Source: Lampropedia cohaerens
Lineage (GTDB): Bacteria; Pseudomonadota; Gammaproteobacteria; Burkholderiales; Burkholderiaceae_C
Length of the DNA: 64,000 nt
NCBI RefSeq assembly: GCF_001005215.1
Contig: NZ_LBNQ01000018.1
Span: forward strand, 47,307 to 111,306
Direction: 5' to 3'
Shown: one piece after another, positions 29,499 through 38,942 of the stretch
Layout of the letters: each line of letters opens with the position of its first letter
Numbering within the stretch: the stretch's first letter is position 1
Made by a program: the position numbers and the translations under genes
The notes under the pieces: model-generated
What the model saw: only the letters and a program-made list of their open reading frames with translations
What the model was told of the DNA's origin: nothing
Database searches by the model: none

Positions 29499-30065
29499 TC
29501 AGGTGCGCGGCAGCGTAACGCCCTGCTGGCCCTGGTATTTGCCGCCACGGTCCTTGTAGCTGATCTCAGGCGGCTCGTCGCCTTCAAAGAACAGCACCTG
29601 CGCGCAGCCCTCGCCCGCATAAATCTTGGCCGGCAGGGGCGTGGTGTTGGAGAACTCCAGCGTTACGTAGCCTTCCCATTCCGGCTCGAATGGGGTGACG
29701 TTGACGATGATGCCGCAGCGCGCGTAGGTGCTTTTGCCCAGACAGACCGTCAATACGTTGCGCGGAATGCGGAAGTACTCGACCGTGCGCGCCAGGGCAA
29801 AGCTATTGGGGGGAATGATGCAGTAGTCGTCCTCGAAGTCGACGAAGCTCTTTTCGTCGAAGTTTTTCGGATCGACGACGGTGCTGTGGATGTTGGTGAA
29901 GACCTTGAATTCCCGTGCGCAGCGGATGTCGTAGCCATAGCTGCTGGTGCCGTAGCTGATGATTTTCTTGCCGTCGATGGCGCGGATCTGGCCGGGCTCG
30001 AACGGCTCGATCATGCCGTGCTGTTCGGCCATGCGGCGGATCCACTTGTCGCTCTTGATGCTCAT
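29499..30065 (-). CDS. dcd: dCTP deaminase
   Basis: This 188-residue enzyme, the exact usual length, deaminates dCTP to dUTP in pyrimidine deoxynucleotide synthesis. Family landmarks are [56 protein letters not shown] (catalytic glutamate in the following LEFSNTT region) and the flexible C-terminal lid [14 protein letters not shown]. It starts at 30065 ([15 protein letters not shown]). It is divergent from the yciO-type gene. Confidence 0.95.
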   Translation of the reverse strand: MSIKSDKWIRRMAEQHGMIEPFEPGQIRAIDGKKIISYGTSSYGYDIRCAREFKVFTNIHSTVVDPKNFDEKSFVDFEDDYCIIPPNSFALARTVEYFRIPRNVLTVCLGKSTYARCGIIVNVTPFEPEWEGYVTLEFSNTTPLPAKIYAGEGCAQVLFFEGDEPPEISYKDRGGKYQGQQGVTLPRT

Positions 30066-30279
30066 GGCTGTTCGCCTGGTGGGTAGGGGAGGTTCTCGAA
30101 TCACGCGATTCTAGGGCCTGTTGCCGCGTCGCTGGATTGGCGCGCCCGCGTGGAATGGGTGAATACGGCACAGGCGCTGGCCACACCGGCGCTTCACACT
30201 GGGGCACAATCACGACTGGAAAAAGCCGACGGCTGCGGACAGCGCGTCGGCGCATTTTTTTCTCCACGAGGTGGTTGGC

Positions 30280-30921
30280 ATGGCGCAGTATTTCGAAGTT
30301 CATCCCCAAAATCCGCAGCCGCGCCTGCTCAGGCAGGCTGCGGCGTTGCTGCAGCAAGGTCGGGTACTGGCGATCCCGACTGACTCAAGCTATGCGCTGG
30401 TGTGCCGGCTTGACGACAAGGCGGCCGCCGAGCATCTGCGGCGCATTCGCGGGGTGGACGACAAGCACTTGCTGACGCTGCTGTGCAAGGACCTCTCGGA
30501 GCTGGCCAGCTATGCCCGGGTGGACAACCGCCAGTTCCGCCTGATGAAGGCGGCAACGCCCGGCCCCTACACCTTTGTGCTGGAAGCCAGCAAGGAGGTG
30601 CCGCGCCGTGTCAGCCATCCCCAGCGCAAGACCATTGGCCTGCGCGTGCCCGATCACGCCGTGGTGCGCGAGCTGCTGACCATTCTGGAAGCGCCGTTGC
30701 TTGCGAGCACGCTGATCCTCCCGGGCGAGCAAGAGCCGCTGAGCGATGCGCAGGACATCCGCACGCGGCTGGAAAAAGGTGTCGCGGCGGTGATCGATGC
30801 GGGGCCCGTAGCGATTCGTCCGACCACGGTGCTGGACCTGACGGCCATGGAGGGCGGCGGTGAGCCCGAAGTGCTGCGTGCCGGGCAGGGCGATCTGGCG
30901 CGATTGGGCCTGCGGGCCTGA
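30280..30921 (+). CDS. L-threonylcarbamoyladenylate synthase-type protein (YciO/Sua5/YrdC family)
   Basis: This 213-residue protein has the YrdC-like double-stranded RNA and nucleotide-binding fold. AIPTDSSYALVCRLDDKAAAEHLRRIRG, LTLLCKDLSELASYA, GPYTFVLEASKEVPRR and KTIGLRVPDH are typical. YciO-type members resemble the enzyme that makes threonylcarbamoyl-AMP for tRNA t6A37, but their exact cellular role is less certain than for TsaC. The ATG at 30280 is preferred over the GTG at 30271 because a GAGG ribosome site lies 8-10 bases upstream. An M50 protease and trpS follow, a common betaproteobacterial order. Confidence 0.88.
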   Translation: MAQYFEVHPQNPQPRLLRQAAALLQQGRVLAIPTDSSYALVCRLDDKAAAEHLRRIRGVDDKHLLTLLCKDLSELASYARVDNRQFRLMKAATPGPYTFVLEASKEVPRRVSHPQRKTIGLRVPDHAVVRELLTILEAPLLASTLILPGEQEPLSDAQDIRTRLEKGVAAVIDAGPVAIRPTTVLDLTAMEGGGEPEVLRAGQGDLARLGLRA

Positions 30922-30951
30922 GGTGGTGCGCTTTCTGCGAGAATCGACGGC

Positions 30952-31611
30952 GTGAATCCAGACTCTCTTATCCAATCCATCGCCATGATGGCGATTCCGG
31001 TGCTGTTTGCCATCACCATCCATGAGGCAGCGCACGGCTATGCCGCCCGGCACTTTGGCGACCGCACCGCCGAGATGCTCGGGCGCATCACGCTCAATCC
31101 GCTCAAGCATATCGACCCGATCGGCACCATCGTGATCCCGCTGGTGATCTTTCTGGCCACCAGCGGTAACTTCATGTTCGGCTATGCAAAACCGGTGCCG
31201 ATCAACACACGTAATCTGAAGAATCCACGCAGCGACATGGTCTGGATTGCGCTGGCGGGGCCCGTGTCCAATCTGGTGCAGGCGGTGCTGTGGGCCATCG
31301 TGCTGGGGCTGCTGTTTGCCGCGGGGATGTATGAGCGGTTTTTCATCGGCATGGCGCAGATGGGCGTGATGGTGAATCTGGTGCTGGCCGTGTTGAACCT
31401 GTTGCCGCTGCCGCCGCTCGATGGCGGCCGCGTGGCGGTGGGACTGTTGCCCTACAAGCCGGCCGTAATGCTGTCGCGGCTGGAGCCGTTTGGCTTCCTG
31501 ATCGTGCTGGGCCTGCTGCTGGTCGGTGTGCTCGAGCGCTTCTGGCTCTCGCCACTGGTGGGGGCGCTGGCAGCCGTCATCCTCGCGCCGCTGCACTGGC
31601 TGCTGGGCTGA
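30952..31611 (+). CDS. site-2 protease family membrane metalloprotease (M50)
   Basis: This 219-residue integral membrane protein has the zinc motif HEAAH at residues 24-28 in the first helix and the second metal motif NLLPLPPLDGGR near residue 145. It is the short, PDZ-less form of S2P-like proteases; in-membrane substrates are unknown. The start is GTG at 30952. It lies between the yciO-type gene and trpS on the same strand with short gaps (30 and 39 bp), so co-transcription is likely. Confidence 0.88.
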   Translation: MNPDSLIQSIAMMAIPVLFAITIHEAAHGYAARHFGDRTAEMLGRITLNPLKHIDPIGTIVIPLVIFLATSGNFMFGYAKPVPINTRNLKNPRSDMVWIALAGPVSNLVQAVLWAIVLGLLFAAGMYERFFIGMAQMGVMVNLVLAVLNLLPLPPLDGGRVAVGLLPYKPAVMLSRLEPFGFLIVLGLLLVGVLERFWLSPLVGALAAVILAPLHWLLG

Positions 31612-31650
31612 TGCGCGTGGGCAACCGGCGGTGTTCCAAATGAGACTGCA

Positions 31651-32961
31651 ATGACTATCCGTTATCTGACTGGCATCACGCCATCGGGCGTGCCGCACCT
31701 GGGCAACTATGCCGGGGCGATTCGGCCTTCCGTGCGCTCACAAGGCAAGGCTGATGTCGATAATTTCTACTTCCTGGCCGATCTGCACAGCCTGATCAAG
31801 TCGCAGGATCCGGTGCGTACCCAGCGCTCGACGCTGGAGATCGCTGCGACCTGGATTGCCTGCGGACTGGATCCGGAGCAGGTGACGTTCTATCGTCAGA
31901 GTGACATCCCGGAGATCCCGCAGCTGACCTGGCTGTTGACGGTGGTCACCGGCAAGGGCCTGCTCAATCGCGCGCACGCCTACAAGGCTGCGGTCGACAA
32001 GAACCTGGAAGGAGGGCTTGATCCCGACGCCGACATCACCGCAGGGCTGTTCATGTATCCGGTGCTGATGGCTGCGGACATCATGCTGTTCAGCGCCCAC
32101 AAGGTGCCGGTCGGGCGCGATCAGGTGCAGCACATTGAGATGGCGCGCGACATGGCTGCGAGCTTCAACCACATCTACGGGCAGGGTCGCACGCTGCTGG
32201 TGCCGCCGGAAGCGGTTATCGATCAGAACGTGGCCACGTTGCCGGGGCTGGACGGACGCAAGATGAGCAAGAGCTACGGCAATACCATCCCGCTGTTCAC
32301 GCCGCGTGAGCAGTTGCGTAAGCTCATCATGGGTATTGCCACCGATTCTCGCGCGCCGGGCGAGCCCAAGGAGACCGAAGGCTCGGCCATCTTCCAGCTC
32401 TACCAGGCTTTCGCCAGCGAGCAGGAGGCGCAGGCCATGCGCCAGGCGTTTGCCGATGGCATTGCTTGGGCAGAGGCCAAGCAGCAGCTGTTCGAGCGGA
32501 TTGATGCGGAGATTGCCCCCATGCGGGCGCATTTTGACGCGCTCATGGCCGATCCTGCGAGGATTGAGACGATCTTGCGCCGCGGGGCCGAGAAAGCCCG
32601 CGCAGTGGCGACGCCGTTTCTGGCCGAGCTTCGCCATGCCGTGGGCCTGCGGGACCTGCGCGATGTGCCCGCGCAGGCAGCGCCTGCCATCAAGGCGAAG
32701 GTGGAATTGCCGCAGATCAAGCAGTACCGCGAGCAGGACGGGCTTTTCTACTTCAAGCTCACCAACGCCAAGGGTGATGTCCTGCTGCAGAGCAAAGGCT
32801 ACGCCAGCGGGCGCGAGGCGGGCGCTGCCGTGCGGCAACTCAAGGAGCAGGGCGCAGCCGCTCTGACTGCGTTGGCGCCCGTGTTGGAGGATGCCGATTT
32901 GCAGGCGCCGTCGCTGCTGCAGGCGCTGCAGGCGCTGGTGACGGCACACACCGCCGAGTAA
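31651..32961 (+). CDS. trpS: tryptophan--tRNA ligase with C-terminal DUF1508-like extension
   Basis: This 436-residue class I synthetase charges tRNA-Trp. The HIGH-like motif is seen in GITPSGVPHLGNYAG and the KMSKS motif in LDGRKMSKSYGNTIP. It is about 100 residues longer than E. coli TrpS (334 aa). The extra C-terminal part contains REQDGLFYFKLTNAKGDVLLQSKGYASG, which looks like a DUF1508/YegP repeat. This fused tail probably belongs to the normal betaproteobacterial form. The flavin reductase gene follows after 13 bp. Confidence 0.95.
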   Translation: MTIRYLTGITPSGVPHLGNYAGAIRPSVRSQGKADVDNFYFLADLHSLIKSQDPVRTQRSTLEIAATWIACGLDPEQVTFYRQSDIPEIPQLTWLLTVVTGKGLLNRAHAYKAAVDKNLEGGLDPDADITAGLFMYPVLMAADIMLFSAHKVPVGRDQVQHIEMARDMAASFNHIYGQGRTLLVPPEAVIDQNVATLPGLDGRKMSKSYGNTIPLFTPREQLRKLIMGIATDSRAPGEPKETEGSAIFQLYQAFASEQEAQAMRQAFADGIAWAEAKQQLFERIDAEIAPMRAHFDALMADPARIETILRRGAEKARAVATPFLAELRHAVGLRDLRDVPAQAAPAIKAKVELPQIKQYREQDGLFYFKLTNAKGDVLLQSKGYASGREAGAAVRQLKEQGAAALTALAPVLEDADLQAPSLLQALQALVTAHTAE

Positions 32962-32974
32962 GCGAGGAGACGCC

Positions 32975-33583
32975 GTGAGTGATGCTGCCGATCGGTTGTT
33001 GAGTGCCTTCAGCCAGCGCCATTTCCGTGATGCACTGGGCAGCTTTGCCACGGGGGTCACCATCGTGACCACGCTGGACGCCTCCGGCGCCCCTGTGGGG
33101 TTGACCGTCAACTCCTTCGCATCCGTGTCGTTGCAGCCTCCGCTTGTGCTGTGGAGTCTGGTGCACACGGCATCCACGCGTCAAACCTTTCTGGCGAGCA
33201 GCCACTTTGCAATCAACGTGCTCGCGGCCGACCAGTTGATGCTGGCCCAACGCTTTGCCACGCGCGGCATTGACCGCTTTGCCAATCTTGCCACTGTTGC
33301 TGCGCCAAGCGGCGCACCCTTGCTGCCTGGCGCGCTGGCGTGGTTTGACTGCCGTAGATATGCAGAGCATGAGGCAGGCGACCATACGATTTTCATCGGC
33401 GAGGTCGAGCACCTGGGCTACCGGGGTGCCAACCCGCGCGAGCTGCCAGCTGCCGCACCACAGCAGCGGCCGCAGGCACTGGCTCCATTGATTTACCACC
33501 GCGGCGTCCTGCATCAGGACGGGATGCTGCAGTCGGCGCAGACCGCAGCGCCGCCTCCCGATTCGGGCCAACAGGACGGCTGA
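32975..33583 (+). CDS. flavin reductase family protein
   Basis: This 202-residue FMN-binding split-barrel protein shows FRDALGSFATGVTIVTTLD, GLTVNSFASVSLQPPLVLWSL and FAINVLAADQ, the standard order of the DIM6/NTAB flavin reductase family. It likely reduces FMN or FAD with NAD(P)H for a partner monooxygenase; no partner is nearby. The start is GTG at 32975 with GAGGAG seven bases ahead. The C-terminal 30 residues are low-complexity and Ala/Pro/Gln-rich. Confidence 0.88.
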   Translation: MSDAADRLLSAFSQRHFRDALGSFATGVTIVTTLDASGAPVGLTVNSFASVSLQPPLVLWSLVHTASTRQTFLASSHFAINVLAADQLMLAQRFATRGIDRFANLATVAAPSGAPLLPGALAWFDCRRYAEHEAGDHTIFIGEVEHLGYRGANPRELPAAAPQQRPQALAPLIYHRGVLHQDGMLQSAQTAAPPPDSGQQDG

Positions 33584-33630
33584 AGGTTGTTGTGCAGGCC
33601 TGGCGTGCCATCGCGCCATGACGTGGCCAT

Positions 33631-33645
33631 GGCATAAACAGGTTC
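33631..33645. mobile_element. possible solo terminus of the GAACCTGTT miniature element family
   Basis: Read on the minus strand, GAACCTGTTTATG starts directly after the stop codon of the GDYXXLXY gene. It matches the tip of the copy at 48595 (GAACCTGTTTACG) in 12 of 13 bases. No matching second end was found before 33584, so this may be a truncated relic or chance. Confidence 0.35.
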
Positions 33646-34182
33646 CTAGAAGTGGTTGTAGCCCAGCGGCTTGAGGTCCTCATCTGTCAGCGCCACCAGC
33701 AGGGCATCGCCATCAGGGGCCACGCGCAGCATGGCCCACGCAGCGGCTGCGTAGCGGTCGGCCGTGCCTTCCTGGAAGAAAAAGGCGTTCGGGCCGAGCG
33801 TAGGTTGCCCATTGCGGTAGCGAATGCGCAACGCCAGCAAGCCAGCGGCGACTTGGGACGTCTCACCCCAGCCAACGAGGGTTGCGCGGCGTCGGGTGTC
33901 GAGGCGGAAATACGCAAATTGCGGCATATTGGCGGCGGGCATTAGCGGATCGCGCGCGTAGTACAGCGTGATGGCCAGCGATTCCTCCTCGGTGTAGCGC
34001 AATGCCATATAGTCTCCCTGCATCAGCGCCCGCGGATCTGCCGCGTTCAGCTGACGGTAGACGATCTGTCCCTGCGAAAGGGTGCGCTCATGCTGGCGGA
34101 CAGTCCAGCCCGCCAGCGCGAGGACCGCGCAGACTGCGGCCATCAATGCGATTTGCCAGTGACGACGACGGATGGTGATCAT
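33646..34182 (-). CDS. GDYXXLXY domain-containing protein
   Basis: This 178-residue protein has an N-terminal membrane anchor (HWQIALMAAVCAVLALAGWTV) and the defining motif GDYMALRY near residue 57, followed by a beta-rich region. The family's function is unknown. It is typically encoded beside DUF2157/DUF4401 membrane proteins. Here its start codon shares ATGA with the stop of such a gene. The start at 34182 is fixed by that overlap. Both proteins probably work together in the inner membrane. Confidence 0.85.
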   Translation of the reverse strand: MITIRRRHWQIALMAAVCAVLALAGWTVRQHERTLSQGQIVYRQLNAADPRALMQGDYMALRYTEEESLAITLYYARDPLMPAANMPQFAYFRLDTRRRATLVGWGETSQVAAGLLALRIRYRNGQPTLGPNAFFFQEGTADRYAAAAWAMLRVAPDGDALLVALTDEDLKPLGYNHF

Positions 34183-36131
34183 GCGCCAGCCTCCGGCGAC
34201 CTGTGTCGCCTCGCCAGCAGCGCCGCGACACCCACGGCGATACCGCCGACCAACAGCATGCTGACCGCACGAGTGCGTAGCGAAAGGTGCATGTTGTAGT
34301 AGTAAAGCGCAACAATCCCCACTTGTGCCAGCGTGGTCAGTGCCAGCCATACCCTTTGGCCGCGTGCGAACACTACCAGCGCCAACGCGTGCGCCAGAAG
34401 TAGTGCCGGCATCGCATAGCTCAGGGTGGCTGCCACCGCCGAGGCCAGGCCGAGCAGCCATCGGCTGGGCCTGTAGGGCCTTGCCAGCAGCCACGCTGTC
34501 ACAATCCACACCAGCGCAGTTAATGCGTGCAGTACGGCTGCTAACTGGGGAGAGACGGCAAACGTCACTGGAGAATCAAATGGCGTTTCGCCGATCGCTA
34601 CCAGGCCAGTAGCGAGCAGGCTGCAAAGCGTCATGGCATGCTGCAGTGCTTTCGCCCATGCTGCAGGATGCGGCACTCGCAGCCAGAGCACAAGCGTCGC
34701 AAGCGTCATGCACAGGGCAAGGGGAAGCAAAGCAGCGCCTTGCAGCACCAACCAGACCAGCGCGAGCAGGATGGCCGTGACCAGGCACAGCAAGCGATGC
34801 GCGAACATGCCACCAAGTAAAGCGCAGAGCAGCGCAATACAGGCGAATGCCAGCAGTAGCTCTTCGCCGGGGTGAGATTGCAGCAATACCGTCACACACA
34901 GGCAAAGCTGGCCGGAGAGTGAGCAGGCAAACCCAATCTGGCGAATGAAGCTGCCGCGGATTGCATGGGTACTTTGCATCATCAGCAAGCCGCAAGCGAT
35001 GGCGATGATGCCCAGTAGCGTCGCGACGGCCGGCTCTGTCCGCTGAAACAGGATGAAGAACGCAGCGACGCACAGCAGCGCCGAGGTCCAGGCTGCGACG
35101 GCCATCAGTGCTGAAAGCCACCAGGGCGTCGATGGCTCAGGAGCGGGGTCGGTCTGCGCGCGGCACGTAACATGCGCCGCTGCGTGAGGGCGTAGGCGCC
35201 ACACGCGTGTAACGTGATAAACCGCTGCGCTGCTCGCCAGCAGGAGCATGCCAGCCGCCGCCAGAAGCCAATTGGGTGGCAGGCGCTCGACGAGCAGGAC
35301 CAGCCCCACCGTGATTGCGGCGAGGTAAGCAATGGCCAGGGCCAGAGCATCCCGTGCGCGCCATGCCAAGAGCCAGGCCGGAGCCACCAATGCTGAGAAC
35401 AATGCGACGTACCAGAGTGTGTCGCGCTGCGATTGTGCGGCGGCGACTGCCCCTGCACCCAGTGCCAGAGCGTACAGACTGATCTGCAGGACACGTGGGT
35501 GCTGCGTTGAAAACGCTCTGGGCCAGAGTCGCACCAGCAGCCAAAGTGCTGCGCATAGCAATGCAACGGCGGCCATGGCCGTTGCATCGGCGCCTCTTGG
35601 CGGCATCCAAAGGTCCGCTGCAATGTGGTGCGCTGCTTGCCAGGTATGGAGGGCCACGCTGCACACGACAACCCACAATGCCCAGCAGGCACGTGAGCGC
35701 GCCAGTGCCGCAACTGGCAGCATGGTAGCGGCCCAGGTTGCAAACAGCTGCCAGCGGTCCGCGCCGGTCTGGTAGATCTGTCCGACCAGCGCGAGCAGGG
35801 CACCAATGCACAGGGCAGTGACGAGGCAGCCGACGCGCCATCCGATGCCATGCGGGCGCTGCACGGCCGTTGCCGCTGCGACAGATAGAAGAACGCTCGC
35901 AGCCACGCCAAGTCGGACAAGCCGGTGCAGGTCCTCCCAGTTGTAGGCGACCATGAAGATCAGCCCGCTGGCGCAGAGTAGGCCGCCGCCTGACAGTAAC
36001 GATGCGAAGATAAAGGCGCGCCACTCACGAAGGCTTGGGATAGGTGAAGGCGTTCGCAGCCAAAGCCGCCCCGGCATCGGCTCTGCCGTAACCGAGCTTT
36101 CGGAACAAGGAGGCGGCGGCAGAGCAGGCAT
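34179..36131 (-). CDS. DUF2157/DUF4401 multi-pass membrane protein
   Basis: This 650-residue protein has about 20 hydrophobic segments. The N-terminal part (ASGLIFMVAYNWEDLHRLVRLG) is the DUF2157 hallmark: a helix followed by NWxDL. The C-terminal half resembles DUF4401. No enzymatic motif is visible. It is translationally coupled to the GDYXXLXY gene downstream. The exact start is uncertain; ATG codons exist at 36131 and at residue 19. The function is unknown. Confidence 0.8.
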   Translation of the reverse strand: MPALPPPPCSESSVTAEPMPGRLWLRTPSPIPSLREWRAFIFASLLSGGGLLCASGLIFMVAYNWEDLHRLVRLGVAASVLLSVAAATAVQRPHGIGWRVGCLVTALCIGALLALVGQIYQTGADRWQLFATWAATMLPVAALARSRACWALWVVVCSVALHTWQAAHHIAADLWMPPRGADATAMAAVALLCAALWLLVRLWPRAFSTQHPRVLQISLYALALGAGAVAAAQSQRDTLWYVALFSALVAPAWLLAWRARDALALAIAYLAAITVGLVLLVERLPPNWLLAAAGMLLLASSAAVYHVTRVWRLRPHAAAHVTCRAQTDPAPEPSTPWWLSALMAVAAWTSALLCVAAFFILFQRTEPAVATLLGIIAIACGLLMMQSTHAIRGSFIRQIGFACSLSGQLCLCVTVLLQSHPGEELLLAFACIALLCALLGGMFAHRLLCLVTAILLALVWLVLQGAALLPLALCMTLATLVLWLRVPHPAAWAKALQHAMTLCSLLATGLVAIGETPFDSPVTFAVSPQLAAVLHALTALVWIVTAWLLARPYRPSRWLLGLASAVAATLSYAMPALLLAHALALVVFARGQRVWLALTTLAQVGIVALYYYNMHLSLRTRAVSMLLVGGIAVGVAALLARRHRSPEAGA

Positions 36132-36283
36132 AGGGAAGGCAATGGCAGCAATTGCACTGAACGAGAAGCTTTGCTGCCGAATCTAGCGCGGGTGGACCTC
36201 GTGTTGTGTCAGGAAATACGCAGTGCCACCTTCTGCGCCCAGGCGGTAGCGAGTTGCGCTACCGGCCGGGTTCCTTCACAGCC

Positions 36284-38698
36284 TCAGTTGCGAAAGAGCT
36301 CGAGAATCTGCGCACGCTCCTGCGGCGTCGGGGCGGTGAAGCCGCCGCTCATCGACGGGGCGTACAGCGTTTCCATGCCAAGGCTGGCAATGCCGCGCCC
36401 GCCCGAAAATTCCGTGTAGGCCCAGTCGCTGCCGTCGCGGGTCACCCTGCTGGGCGCCTTGATCTCCTGCACCGGCACATCCTGCAGGGCATGCCGCATG
36501 AACTGCGTCCAGATCGGCAGGCTCAGACCGCCACCCGTTTCTCTGCTTCCCAGGTTACGCGGGGTGTCGTAGCCGACCCAGGCGACGGCAACCAGCGATG
36601 GCTGAAAGCCCGCAAACCATGCGTCGTGGGCGTCGTTGGTGGTGCCGGTCTTGCCGTAGAGGTCGGGGCGTTTGAGGGTCTGGCGCGCCCGCGCGCCGGT
36701 TCCCGCGCGCATCACGTCCTGCAGCATAGTGCTGACGATGAACGCGTTGCGCGCGTCGATGGCCTGCGGCATCTGCTCCAGCGGCTTGGGGGTGGTGCGT
36801 GAGAGCTCGCGGCCGCGGTGATCGGTCACGCGTTCGATCAGCCATGGATCGACCAGCCTGCCACCGTTGGCAAATACGCCGTAGGCCGCAGCCATCTGCA
36901 GCGGTGTGACTTCTCCCGCTCCGAGCGCCATCGGCAGCACAGGGGCAATACGACGGGTGTCAAAGCCGAAGCGACCCACCCATTGCTGTGCGGTCTTGGG
37001 CCCGATGGCCTGGATGATGCGTACAGTCGGAATGTTCTTTGAGCGCATGAGCGCGGTACGCATGGTGATCGCGCCATCGAATTTGCGATCGTAATTGCGC
37101 GGCTCCCATGCTTGACTGCCCGTCACGGATGCGTCGAAGTACATGGGCGAGTCGGCGATCAGCGTCGCGGGCATGAAGCCCTGCTCCAGCGCCGCCGAAT
37201 AGATGAACGGTTTGAAGGCAGAACCCGCCTGACGCACGGCCTGCGTGACGTGGTTGAACTTGTTCTTGTTGTAGTCGAACCCTCCTACCAGCGCGCGGAT
37301 GGCCCCGGTTTTGGGGTCCATGGCGACGAAGGCGCCTTCCACTTCCGGAAGTTGCGTGAGTTCCCAGGTGCCCTTGGCGGTCTGCAGTACGCGCACTACC
37401 GCACCCGGGCGGATCCGGATGTTGGCCGGTGCCTTGTCCGCCAGGCCCGATTGCACCGGCTGCAGGCCCGCGCCGGTGATTTCCATCTGCTGCCCATCGG
37501 CGCGCACGACGACCACCTTCTGGCGCGAAGCCTCCAGCACCACTGCCGCAAGCAGCTCGCCATTGTCGGGGTGTGCTGCCAAAGCCTTGTCGATGACGTC
37601 CTCCAGCTCCTGCGGATCCTGCGGCAGCGTCACGAAAGCCTCCGGCCCCCGATAATGCTGGCGGCGTTCATAGTTCATGAGTCCGGCACGCAGCGCGCGG
37701 TGGGCCGCCTCCTGGTTGGAGAGCTCGATGGTGGTGTAGACGTTCAGGCCGCGCGTGTAGGCTTCATCGCCAAAACGTTCGTACATGGCCTGGCGCACCA
37801 TCTCTGCGACAAACTCTGCCCGCACGGGGAAATTGTTGATGCGTGGGCGCGGCCGCCAGTCCTCGGCGCGGGCCTGCTCCGCCTGCTCGGGCGTGATGAA
37901 GCCGTTCTCGACCATGCGGTTGATGATGTGCAACTGCCGGGCCCGGGCGCGTTCGGGGCGGCGAATCGGGTTGTACAGCGAAGGCGCAACGGGCAGTCCC
38001 GCCAGCATCGCAGCCTCCGCAATCGTGATTTGCTCCAGCGGCTTGCCGTAGTAGGTTTCCGCTGCCGCGGCAAAACCATAGGCACGGTTGCCCAGAAAGA
38101 TCTGGTTCATGTAGATCTCGAGGATCTCGTTCTTCGAGAGCATGTGCTCAAGCTTGAGCGTCAGCAGCACCTCGTAGATCTTGCGCGTGAAGGTACGCTC
38201 TGACGACAGGTACATGTTGCGCGCCACCTGCATGGAGATGGTCGAGGCGCCCTGGCTGCGCAGGTCACGCAGGTTGGCGAGAATGGCGCGCGCAATGCCG
38301 CGATAGTCCACTCCGCTGTGCTCGAAGAAGCGCGCATCCTCGGCGGCGAGGATGGCGTGCTGCATGACCAGCGGGATGTCCTCGATGGGCGTGAGCCGGC
38401 GGCGCTCCTCGCCAAACTCGCCGATCAGCGCCCCTTCGGCCGAGAATACGCGCAATGGCAGCTTAGGCCGGTAGTCAGCCAGATCCGAGACATCGGGCAG
38501 TTTGGGATAAATGGTGGCCACCACCACCACGCCGATGGCAGCCACGGCCAGCACGCCTGCGGCGATCAAGCCTGCAAGCCACAACAGCACGGTGACGACG
38601 AGCGGACGTTTGGAGGCAGCCGAGCTGCCAGACGATGAGGCCGGAGAGTGACCGGGCCTCTGGCGACCAGCGCCATTGCGGGAGTTGTCTGAAGGCAT
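36284..38698 (-). CDS. mrcA: penicillin-binding protein 1A, bifunctional peptidoglycan synthase
   Basis: This 804-residue class A PBP is anchored by one N-terminal helix (LVVTVLLWLAGLIAAGVLAVAAIGVVVV). The GT51 transglycosylase domain shows ILAAEDARFFEHSGVDYRG and QGASTISMQVARNMYL. The transpeptidase domain shows the nucleophile tetrad SAFK (in GSAFKPFIYSAALEQG), the SKN triad (RSKNIPTVR) and KTG (YGKTGTTNDAHDAWFAG). An OB-like insertion lies between them. The start at MPSDNSRNG is preferred over a longer form. It is divergent from pilM, a classic neighbourhood. Confidence 0.95.
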   Translation of the reverse strand: MPSDNSRNGAGRQRPGHSPASSSGSSAASKRPLVVTVLLWLAGLIAAGVLAVAAIGVVVVATIYPKLPDVSDLADYRPKLPLRVFSAEGALIGEFGEERRRLTPIEDIPLVMQHAILAAEDARFFEHSGVDYRGIARAILANLRDLRSQGASTISMQVARNMYLSSERTFTRKIYEVLLTLKLEHMLSKNEILEIYMNQIFLGNRAYGFAAAAETYYGKPLEQITIAEAAMLAGLPVAPSLYNPIRRPERARARQLHIINRMVENGFITPEQAEQARAEDWRPRPRINNFPVRAEFVAEMVRQAMYERFGDEAYTRGLNVYTTIELSNQEAAHRALRAGLMNYERRQHYRGPEAFVTLPQDPQELEDVIDKALAAHPDNGELLAAVVLEASRQKVVVVRADGQQMEITGAGLQPVQSGLADKAPANIRIRPGAVVRVLQTAKGTWELTQLPEVEGAFVAMDPKTGAIRALVGGFDYNKNKFNHVTQAVRQAGSAFKPFIYSAALEQGFMPATLIADSPMYFDASVTGSQAWEPRNYDRKFDGAITMRTALMRSKNIPTVRIIQAIGPKTAQQWVGRFGFDTRRIAPVLPMALGAGEVTPLQMAAAYGVFANGGRLVDPWLIERVTDHRGRELSRTTPKPLEQMPQAIDARNAFIVSTMLQDVMRAGTGARARQTLKRPDLYGKTGTTNDAHDAWFAGFQPSLVAVAWVGYDTPRNLGSRETGGGLSLPIWTQFMRHALQDVPVQEIKAPSRVTRDGSDWAYTEFSGGRGIASLGMETLYAPSMSGGFTAPTPQERAQILELFRN

Positions 38699-38942
38699 GA
38701 TGGGCAGATTGTGCCAAAGCCTGTAAAAAGGCAGAATGTTAAATGTTGTTACCAATGTGCGCGGTTGCTATCCGTTGACAACAACGGCCCGCAAGCTCTG
38801 AAAGAATAACGACTATGCCGTCGGATTTTGACAACAGGGCAGCGTCCGTGCGGGCGAGTTGGTTTGCAGCATCTTGCGGGGCTGCTAGGATACGTGTCAA
38901 CTTGTACATTTTGTTGCTCTATTTAACAGAAAAGGGGAGCGT

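Noticed and set aside
38775..38780. Perfect TTGACA box upstream of pilM
   Set aside because: No acceptable -10 hexamer occurs 16-18 bases downstream, so a promoter call is not supported.
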